This document shows positions 1-4,183 of a DNA stretch of 6,272 nucleotides, one piece after another. The translations under genes were made by a program, and so were the position numbers. This DNA comes from Candidatus Aminicenantota bacterium (GTDB taxonomy: Bacteria; Acidobacteriota; Aminicenantia; UBA2199). The notes under the pieces were generated by a model. It had not been told where the DNA came from and searched no databases. It was given only the letters and a program-made list of their open reading frames with translations. The stretch lies in the NCBI GenBank assembly GCA_024644125.1, contig JAHELQ010000340.1, forward strand, positions 1-6,272, read 5' to 3'. The stretch's first letter is position 1; the number at the start of each line of letters is the position of its first letter.

Positions 1-474
1 TTTTTCCCGCTCCTTTTTCAATTCCAAACGAAGAGCATCCAGTTCTTCACGTTCGAATCGTTCCAGATCGACGTCCATACCCATGAGGTAATCCCGCTGT
101 GCGAAGAACATTTGTTGCCGAACTGCGTCTTCCCGTTGTTTTTGTTCCCATTTTTTTGTAAACGATTCGTAGTCTTCCGGTGGGTCGAATTCCCGCATCA
201 GTTCCAGGGAGGTTATCTTTGTCAGGGTTTTGGTGGTTGTGTCGTAAATATAGAGATCTGTTCCGGCTTCATTGTATTTGTTCCATAAAAAAGTGAGATA
301 GCGGTCGTCCGGGGAAAATCGAATGTGTTGCGCGGTTTTCCCTTTAAACGGGACAACCGGATATAGCTCTTCCAGGCTCAACCTGGCCGGATCTAATTTC
401 CCCGGAATTTGTGGGCTGAGTGTGGCGCATGTCATCAGCAATAAAGCAAAAATAATGAATCCTGTATTCCTCAT
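1..474 (-). CDS. Exported beta-propeller protein, probable S9-family (DPP IV-like) peptidase, N-terminal part only
   Basis: The reading frame is open for 158 codons from the ATG at 474 to the window edge, so the C-terminal part is missing. Residues 1-20 form a signal sequence: basic start, then a hydrophobic run IIFALLLM, then T-C. Cys16 could be a lipoprotein cysteine, but the lipobox (LMTC) is poor. Residues 50-88 read as a first propeller blade, with HIRFSPDDRYLTF followed by DLYIYDTTTKTLTKIT. This is the pattern of the DPP IV N-terminal or PD40/WD40-like repeats found before the alpha/beta-hydrolase domain of S9 peptidases. Residues 95-158 are highly charged and probably helical (KKWEQKQRED, ERFEREELDALRLELKKERE), a long insertion between blades. 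A CAGGAG site 7 nt upstream supports the start. The catalytic domain would lie off the window, so peptidase function is inferred; another propeller protein such as a TolB-like one remains possible. Confidence 0.6.
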   Translation of the reverse strand, partial: MRNTGFIIFALLLMTCATLSPQIPGKLDPARLSLEELYPVVPFKGKTAQHIRFSPDDRYLTFLWNKYNEAGTDLYIYDTTTKTLTKITSLELMREFDPPEDYESFTKKWEQKQREDAVRQQMFFAQRDYLMGMDVDLERFEREELDALRLELKKEREK

Positions 475-481
475 TAAAATT

Positions 482-487
482 CTCCTG
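482..487 (-). promoter_or_regulatory. Shine-Dalgarno site of the propeller/peptidase gene
   Basis: CAGGAG on the minus strand lies 7 nt before the ATG at 474. It fixes the start of the partial gene, which is followed directly by the signal sequence. Confidence 0.7.
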
Positions 488-489
488 AA

Positions 490-505
490 AAATTTCTTGA
501 AATTT
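490..505. promoter_or_regulatory. AT-rich palindrome in the leader of the propeller/peptidase gene
   Basis: AAATTTC-TT-GAAATTT is a perfect inverted repeat with 7-bp arms. It lies in the predicted 5' leader immediately upstream of the Shine-Dalgarno site. The same half-site AAATTTC/GAAATTT forms the outer arms of the palindrome at the etfB promoter. It may be a repressor site or an RNA hairpin close to the ribosome binding site. AT-rich palindromes of this size also occur by chance, so function is unproven. Confidence 0.35.
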
Positions 506-537
506 GTGGTACGCAAACCGGGGGACATTGGTTATGC

Positions 538-567
538 ATTTTATTTTGTCTTCAGCGAAGATGTAAA
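538..567 (-). promoter_or_regulatory. Sigma-70-type promoter for the propeller/peptidase gene
   Basis: On the minus strand TTTACA (562-567) and TAAAAT (538-543) are separated by 18 bp, each box matching consensus at five of six positions. Transcription would start near 531, leaving a leader of about 57 nt. The spacer carries TCTTC-GCT-GAAGA, a small inverted repeat that could bind a regulator. The promoter lies downstream of the etfA terminator, so this gene is probably transcribed separately from etfBA. Confidence 0.55.
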
Positions 568-588
568 TCTGCCCGGGCGTTTTAAGGT

Positions 589-621
589 AAAAAAAAGGCA
601 TACCGTAGACCGGTATGCCTT
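589..621 (-). terminator. Rho-independent terminator of the etfBA operon
   Basis: AAGGCATACCG (595-605) pairs perfectly with CGGTATGCCTT (611-621) around a 5-nt loop. On the minus strand the stem is followed by a run of T (complement of the A run at 589-596). It begins 17 nt after the etfA stop codon, the expected place for the end of the operon. Confidence 0.9.
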
Positions 622-638
622 GTCTATGAGTGTTTTTC

Positions 639-1580
639 CTAAAGTACCTTTTTTAATTCTTCGGTCAGAAGGGGGACCACTTTGAAAAGATCTCCGACAA
701 TACCGTAGTCGGCTTTCTTGAAGATGGGGGCTTCGGCGTCTTTGTTGATGGCGACGATGATCCTGGAGGTTTTCATGCCGACGAAGTGCTGGATGGCGCC
801 GGAAATTCCGCAGGCAATGTAGAGTTTTGGGTTGACCACTTTGCCGGTCTGTCCCACCTGCATGTCGGGGGTGGCGTATTCGGCGTCCACTGCCGCGCGG
901 GATGCTCCCACGCCTGCGTTGAACACAGCCGCCAGTTCTTCGAGGATTTTGAAATTGTCTTTTTCCTTGATGCCGCGACCGCCGGAGACGATAACCTCGG
1001 CTTCCACCAGATCAACTTTATTGGCGCCGCTCTTGATGATTTCGATTATTTTCGCCCGTTCGCCGTCCCTGGTCATTTCGACAGCAATCACTTCCGGCTC
1101 CGCGCCATCCGCGGCTTCAATGGGGAATACGTTGGGACGAATGGTATACATCCGCAATTCGTCGGTTATTTTTAACGACTGCAACAGTTTACCGGCATAT
1201 ACCGGTTTGGTGACTGTGGCGTTTTTTATGTCGATCGCCACGCAATCGTTCACCAGTGTGGCGTTGACTTTCGCCGCCACGCGGGGGAACAGGTCTTTAC
1301 CCTGCGCAGTGAAGATTCCGATGAAATCATCGAGTTTGTGCTCTTTAATAATATTGGCGAGGCTGGCGGCATAAAAATCCGGGTGGAAATCGAGATTGTC
1401 GCTTTTTACCTGGATGACTTTGGCGCATCCTTTCAAGTCTTCCATATAAGGGGCCGTGTCATTGGTGAAAAGTACCGCGTAGACGTCTTTTTCGCTTTTT
1501 CGGGCGATGCTCAACGCCTCTTTATTGGCTTTTTTAATGGTGCCGTTTTTTAATTCGATGTAAATCCCTAAGTTTGCCAT
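639..1580 (-). CDS. etfA: Electron transfer flavoprotein alpha subunit
   Basis: EtfA binds the redox-active FAD of the cytosolic EtfAB heterodimer, which takes electrons from acyl-CoA dehydrogenases and similar flavoenzymes and passes them to a membrane quinone oxidoreductase. The 313 residues match the family length. Residues 1-185 are the N-terminal ETF alpha/beta domain, including GKDLFPRVAAK (94-104). The FAD domain follows: SGGRGIKEKDNF (199-210), VGASRAAVD (224-232), QVGQTGK (241-247), CGISGAIQH (257-265), AINKDAEAPIF (277-287) and ADYGIVGDLF (290-299). Arg228, Thr245 and His265 occupy the positions known to tune the flavin in ETFs. GGAGG overlaps the etfB stop and lies 5 nt before the ATG. 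The 9-nt gap to etfB and the terminator downstream make this the last gene of a two-gene operon. No ETF:quinone oxidoreductase or dehydrogenase gene is in the window. Confidence 0.95.
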   Translation of the reverse strand: MANLGIYIELKNGTIKKANKEALSIARKSEKDVYAVLFTNDTAPYMEDLKGCAKVIQVKSDNLDFHPDFYAASLANIIKEHKLDDFIGIFTAQGKDLFPRVAAKVNATLVNDCVAIDIKNATVTKPVYAGKLLQSLKITDELRMYTIRPNVFPIEAADGAEPEVIAVEMTRDGERAKIIEIIKSGANKVDLVEAEVIVSGGRGIKEKDNFKILEELAAVFNAGVGASRAAVDAEYATPDMQVGQTGKVVNPKLYIACGISGAIQHFVGMKTSRIIVAINKDAEAPIFKKADYGIVGDLFKVVPLLTEELKKVL

Positions 1581-1585
1581 TGCTG

Positions 1586-1590
1586 CCTCC
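1586..1590 (-). promoter_or_regulatory. Shine-Dalgarno site of etfA
   Basis: GGAGG on the minus strand, 5 nt before the etfA ATG. Its last base on the map (1590) is also part of the etfB TAG stop codon (1590-1592), an arrangement that favours translational coupling of the two subunits. Confidence 0.8.
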
Positions 1591-2360
1591 TATAAAACCT
1601 TTGCCTCTTCTTTTAGAAGACGGACAAGTTCTTTAACGGTTGTTTCCAGGTCTCCTTCCAGAACTCTGCCCTGGGGCTTTTCCGGTGGAGCGTATAGTTT
1701 TTCGACCGTGATTTTAGGAGCGATGTCAGTGATGCCGAGGTCTGCCAGGGTCAATTTTTTAATCGGGATCTTCTTGGCTTTCATCATTCCCATGAGGGAA
1801 GGGTAACGGGGTTCGTTCAAGCCTTTGGTCACGCCGACGACGCATGGATTGGCCATCTCGATCTTCTCGCGGGCGCCTTCGTCGATTTCCCGTTCAATGA
1901 TCACTTTGCCGTCTTCGTGTACAAACGCGATAACGTTTGTGGAAACCGGGATTTCCAGGTTCTCGGCCACATATATATGGGTCAGGTAGGCGTCGTCGTC
2001 AATGGCCTGTTTTCCCATAAAAATAACGCCTGTTTCACCTTCTTGCTTAATGGCGTTCGCCAGAGCCAACGCGGCTGTTTTATGATCGATTACATCGTTC
2101 ACTTCCACGTGGATCGCATTCTCTGCCCCCATCGCCAGACCGCTGCGGAGAGCGCTCTCCACTCTTGCAGGTCCCAATGTGATGACCGTTACCTTTGAAC
2201 CGGAGATTTTTTCCTTCAGTTTCAATGCCTCCTCGACGGCGAATTCGTCATATGGGCTTAAAATCCATTTGATGTTTTCTTCGTTGATGGACTTGCCTTC
2301 CTTTACTGCGAGGACGGCTTCGGTATCAGGTACCTGCTTAATGCATGCGAATATATTCAT
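1590..2360 (-). CDS. etfB: Electron transfer flavoprotein beta subunit
   Basis: EtfB is the partner of EtfA and carries the second nucleotide site (AMP in classical ETFs, a second flavin in bifurcating ones). I place the start at the ATG at 2360, giving 256 residues, typical for the family; the protein then begins MNIFACIKQVPDTE like other EtfB proteins. GGAGG lies 5 nt upstream. The frame is open further upstream to 2537, but that extension would lie across and beyond the promoter. Visible motifs: KQVPDTEA (8-15), SPYDEFAVEEAL (35-46), GKQAIDDD (116-123) and NPCVVGVTKGLNEPRYPSLMGMMKAKK (171-197, key residues N-E-P-R-Y and M-K-A-K-K). That last signature resembles classical, beta-oxidation-type ETF more than the clostridial bifurcating type I recall. 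After IDDD the usual QTG-type stretch reads AYLTH, with T127 kept. The assignment to a subgroup is inference. Confidence 0.95.
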   Translation of the reverse strand: MNIFACIKQVPDTEAVLAVKEGKSINEENIKWILSPYDEFAVEEALKLKEKISGSKVTVITLGPARVESALRSGLAMGAENAIHVEVNDVIDHKTAALALANAIKQEGETGVIFMGKQAIDDDAYLTHIYVAENLEIPVSTNVIAFVHEDGKVIIEREIDEGAREKIEMANPCVVGVTKGLNEPRYPSLMGMMKAKKIPIKKLTLADLGITDIAPKITVEKLYAPPEKPQGRVLEGDLETTVKELVRLLKEEAKVL

Positions 2361-2365
2361 TGCAT

Positions 2366-2370
2366 CCTCC
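2366..2370 (-). promoter_or_regulatory. Shine-Dalgarno site that decides the etfB start
   Basis: GGAGG on the minus strand, 5 nt before the ATG at 2360. It sits inside the longer open frame and also overlaps the alternative ATG that would add MEDA. It supports the family-typical start MNIFACIKQ. Confidence 0.8.
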
Positions 2371-2408
2371 ATTGAAATTTTTATGGTGAGATTATTGATA
2401 AAGGTACT

Positions 2409-2437
2409 TTTATAACTGAATTTCGCCCAAATGTCAA
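2409..2437 (-). promoter_or_regulatory. Promoter of the etfBA operon
   Basis: On the minus strand a perfect TTGACA (2432-2437) is followed after exactly 17 bp by TATAAA (2409-2414), five of six matches to the -10 consensus. Transcription would start near 2402 and leave a leader of about 40 nt before the etfB ATG. This is the strongest promoter match in the window. Confidence 0.8.
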
Positions 2438-2459
2438 ATTTCACAGGTCTGTGAAATTT
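2436..2459. promoter_or_regulatory. Probable operator: perfect 24-bp palindrome overlapping the etf -35 box
   Basis: The left arm AAATTTCACAG (2436-2446) and right arm CTGTGAAATTT (2449-2459) are exact reverse complements around a 2-bp centre. The palindrome overlaps the outer two bases of the -35 box and is centred about 45 bp upstream of the predicted transcription start. That position suits either a repressor that blocks RNA polymerase or a class II-type activator. Palindromes of this shape are typical for dimeric TetR-, MarR- or Crp-family proteins. The TCACA-N4-TGTGA core is the reverse of the Crp arrangement TGTGA-N6-TCACA, so it is not a normal Crp site. The regulator is not in the window. 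Confidence 0.7.
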
Positions 2460-2530
2460 TGAAGAATGTTTCCAAACAATCATCCCAAAACAAAATACAC
2501 CCACCCAATAATTTGTTTTTTTAGGTTTTA

Positions 2531-2619
2531 GGCGCAAGCCGGGGATTCTCTCTGTAGAAGAGGCAAATCCTCGACTCCGAATTACACGAATCTTAGCTTT
2601 TCCCGGTTTTTAGCCGGGA
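2531..2619. other. Cluster of three hairpins, possible structured RNA or attenuator
   Basis: Three hairpins follow one another. GGC-GCAA-GCC (2531-2540) has only three pairs but a GNRA-type loop when read on the plus strand. GGGGATT plus CTCT (2541-2551) pairs with AGAG and AATCCTC (2559-2572) around a 7-nt loop, with a GCA bulge. TCCCGG (2601-2606) pairs with CCGGGA (2614-2619) around a 7-nt loop. The GNRA loop and one G-U pair in the second hairpin favour an RNA read from the plus strand, but on the minus strand the cluster would be the 3' region of the small gene at 2627-2785. None has a T run, so they are not intrinsic terminators. I do not recognise a known riboswitch, ribozyme or tRNA. 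Confidence 0.35.
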
Positions 2620-2626
2620 GTACGCT

Positions 2627-2785
2627 CTAGATACCGGTCCTAAAAAATCCAACCCACATGTCCCCTGCGAAAACACCACCGACTGAGCAAGCAGGCAGGC
2701 AAGCGTAGTTGCTTGTGTTAGCAATTCTTTCGGAGAAAAGTACTTTTTTCTGGTTACAACCTTTGATAGTAAGTTTTTTTAACAT
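2627..2785 (-). CDS. Small uncharacterised 52-residue protein with three cysteines
   Basis: I do not recognise this product. The ATG at 2785 has AAGGAG 6 nt upstream, a promoter-like pair of boxes lies 40-75 bp upstream, and a 15-bp palindrome sits near the expected transcription start; together these suggest a real gene. The peptide starts basic (MLKKLTIKGCNQKK). Its middle holds a C-x3-C element, ACLPACS (28-34, Cys29 and Cys33), followed by a Gly-rich, aromatic tail (GGVFAGD, MWVGFF) ending at TAG. Cys10 is the third cysteine. There is no clear signal peptide or membrane helix. It could be a leader peptide, a modified-peptide precursor, a small metal- or redox-active protein, or a non-coding stretch. 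It lies 266 bp upstream of etfB on the same strand, with the hairpin cluster and the etf promoter in between. Confidence 0.4.
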   Translation of the reverse strand: MLKKLTIKGCNQKKVLFSERIANTSNYACLPACSVGGVFAGDMWVGFFRTGI

Positions 2786-2791
2786 GTTTAT

Positions 2792-2797
2792 CTCCTT
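2792..2797 (-). promoter_or_regulatory. Shine-Dalgarno site of the small ORF
   Basis: AAGGAG on the minus strand, 6 nt before the ATG at 2785. It selects this start over two upstream in-frame ATGs, which have no such site, and is the best single argument that the ORF is translated. Confidence 0.55.
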
Positions 2798-2808
2798 TTT
2801 CATCTTTT

Positions 2809-2823
2809 GGACCACGGTGGTCC
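2809..2823. promoter_or_regulatory. 15-bp palindrome at the predicted start of the small-ORF transcript
   Basis: GGACCAC-G-GTGGTCC is perfect with 7-bp arms and a single central base, and is GC-rich within AT-rich surroundings. It lies just downstream of the predicted -10 box, at about +2 to +16 of the minus-strand transcript. As DNA it could be a repressor operator. A one-base loop cannot close fully, but the transcript could still form a short 5' stem of five or six pairs. Confidence 0.5.
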
Positions 2824-2831
2824 TATATTTC

Positions 2832-2860
2832 ATTCTAATGTATCGAATACAAAATTGCAA
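2832..2860 (-). promoter_or_regulatory. Putative promoter of the small ORF
   Basis: On the minus strand TTGCAA (2855-2860, four of six matches) is followed after 17 bp by TAGAAT (2832-2837, five of six). Transcription would start near 2825, about 40 nt before the ATG at 2785. It points away from the glycosyltransferase promoter, making this a divergent promoter region. Confidence 0.5.
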
Positions 2861-2924
2861 GATCGAATCAACCCCGTTCGTGTGCTCTCGGTTGTTTTTT
2901 CTCTTTTATGTGAGATATTGTTTG

Positions 2925-2933
2925 TGCTATAAT
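2925..2933 (+). promoter_or_regulatory. Extended -10 promoter of the glycosyltransferase gene
   Basis: TGCTATAAT combines a perfect -10 box (2928-2933) with the TGn extension. The -35 position (about 2904-2910, TTTTATG) matches poorly, which an extended -10 can offset. The box ends only 5 nt before the ATG at 2939, so transcription should begin at or next to the start codon. Confidence 0.55.
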
Positions 2934-2938
2934 GGCGG

Positions 2939-4111
2939 ATGCGAAGAAAAATTGGGATTGTGGTTCAGAGGTATGGTTTGGAAATCAATGGCGGGGCGGA
3001 GTATCACGCCCGGTTGATCGCCGAGCATATTGTCCATGATTTTGACGTGGAGGTGTTCACCACCACGGCGCTCGATTATGTGACCTGGGCCCACCATTAT
3101 TCCGAAGGGAGCGATGATATCAACGGTATTTCCGTCCACCGCTTCAAAGTGGAGAAAAACCGGGATCCCAAAGTCTTCGGCGAGATTCAGGAATATATTT
3201 TTAACGATGAGCACTCTCTCGATGACGAGCTGCGCTGGTTGGACGAAGAGGGGCCGACGGTTCCCAATCTGATCGACGAATTGGAACGGCGGGATGATGA
3301 ATTCGATTATTATATCTTTTTTTCCTATCGTTATTATCATTCGTATCACGGCCTCAAGAAATTCCAGAAAAAAGCGATTCTGGTTCCCACGGCCGAACAT
3401 GACGACGTGGTTTACCTAAGGTTGTTCAAGGATCTATTTCATCTTCCGGCCGCCATTGTCTACAATTCGCTGGAGGAGAAAGAGATCATCAACCGGGTTT
3501 CGCAAAATTTTCATGTGCCCGGGGATATTGTGGGCGTGGGTTCCGAGATTCCAGGCGATCTCGATCCCGACTCGTTCCGGAGAGCATACGGCATCGAAGG
3601 CGAGTATTTTGTCTACATTGGCCGTCTGGACGAGAATAAGGGCGTACCCGAGCTTTTACGTCATTACTGTCGCTTACTGGAAGAAACCGATATAAACTGC
3701 ACATTGGTGTTGATGGGGAAGAGCGTCATCGATATCCCGGAGCATCCCAAAATCCGTTACCTCGGTTTTATGAACGACGAGGATAAATTCAATGGATTGG
3801 CGGGTTCACAGTTTCTTGTCATCCCGTCGCAATTCGAGTCGTTGTCGATGGTGGCTCTGGAAGCCTGGGCAATCGGCAAACCGGTGGTGGCCAACGGCAG
3901 GACAGAGGTGTTGCAAGGCCAATGCCGGCGCAGCAACGCCGGGTTGTGGTATTCTTGTTATGAAGAGTTCAAGGAGATTTGCCTCTTGTTGGTCGGAAGC
4001 GAACGATTGAGGGAAACTCTTGGAGTTAATGGTAAAGAGTTTTTTGAGCGAAATTATTCATGGAAGGTGATCGAGGGCAAATATGCCGGAATTCTGGCGA
4101 ACCTCGATTGA
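2939..4111 (+). CDS. GT4-family glycosyltransferase (GT-B fold)
   Basis: The 390-residue product should transfer a sugar from a nucleotide-sugar donor to a cell-envelope acceptor on the cytoplasmic side of the membrane; the exact sugar cannot be read. The N-terminal acceptor domain begins KIGIVVQRYGLEINGGAEYH (4-23), with the Gly-rich loop seen in GT4 enzymes. The C-terminal donor domain carries YIGRLDENKG (226-235, Arg229 and Lys234) and the E-x7-E motif with Glu300 and Glu308 in PSQFESLSMVALEAW, both diagnostic of GT4 retaining enzymes. No signal peptide or membrane helix is seen. The start is firm because an in-frame TAA lies at 2930-2932 and the conserved sequence begins at residue 4. There is no useful Shine-Dalgarno site, in line with a leaderless mRNA. 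It is followed after 72 bp by the membrane phosphotransferase-like gene, probably co-transcribed. Confidence 0.9.
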   Translation: MRRKIGIVVQRYGLEINGGAEYHARLIAEHIVHDFDVEVFTTTALDYVTWAHHYSEGSDDINGISVHRFKVEKNRDPKVFGEIQEYIFNDEHSLDDELRWLDEEGPTVPNLIDELERRDDEFDYYIFFSYRYYHSYHGLKKFQKKAILVPTAEHDDVVYLRLFKDLFHLPAAIVYNSLEEKEIINRVSQNFHVPGDIVGVGSEIPGDLDPDSFRRAYGIEGEYFVYIGRLDENKGVPELLRHYCRLLEETDINCTLVLMGKSVIDIPEHPKIRYLGFMNDEDKFNGLAGSQFLVIPSQFESLSMVALEAWAIGKPVVANGRTEVLQGQCRRSNAGLWYSCYEEFKEICLLLVGSERLRETLGVNGKEFFERNYSWKVIEGKYAGILANLD

Positions 4112-4138
4112 TTAAAACTATTTTTTGTGGTAACACGC

Positions 4139-4158
4139 TGTCAATGAAATAGTTGACA
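4139..4158. repeat. Small inverted repeat in the gap before the membrane enzyme gene
   Basis: TGTCAA and TTGACA are reverse complements separated by 8 nt. A second, overlapping pair, AACTATTT (4116-4123) and AAATAGTT (4147-4154), could form a longer stem around a 23-nt loop. No T run follows, so it is not an intrinsic terminator. It may be a weak operator or a chance feature of AT-rich DNA. Confidence 0.25.
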
Positions 4159-4183
4159 TAGATTATTTAGGATACGCAAAAGG

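Noticed and set aside
832..1374. 180-codon open frame on the plus strand opposite etfA
   Set aside because: It lies entirely antisense to a certain gene, has Ser/Ala-rich sequence typical of a mirrored frame, and has no recognisable domain.
2361..2537. N-terminal extension of EtfB to the upstream ATG at 2537
   Set aside because: The extension does not resemble EtfB, covers the promoter and operator, and has no Shine-Dalgarno site. The ATG at 2360 gives the normal family length.
2541..2580. tRNA or tmRNA fragment (CTCGACTCC resembles part of a T-arm)
   Set aside because: No acceptor stem, D-arm, anticodon arm or CCA end can be assembled around it.
2601..2619. Intrinsic terminator for the small ORF
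   Set aside because: The stem is good but no T run follows on either strand.
2517..2647. TTTTTTAGG (2517-2525) and CCTAAAAAA (2639-2647) as terminal inverted repeats of a small mobile element
   Set aside because: The repeats are only 9 bp and mostly T/A runs, and no target duplication is visible.
2627..2740. Lasso-peptide-like core in the tail of the small ORF (Gly followed by Asp a few residues later)
   Set aside because: The expected leader Thr is missing and no maturation genes are visible, so the resemblance is too thin.
2927..3400. 157-codon minus-strand frame opposite the glycosyltransferase
   Set aside because: It is a shadow of a gene with clear GT4 motifs and has no promoter or family resemblance.
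4153..4158. Perfect TTGACA as a -35 box for the membrane enzyme gene
   Set aside because: No acceptable -10 box occurs 15-18 bp downstream; that interval already reaches the start codon. Co-transcription with the glycosyltransferase is simpler.
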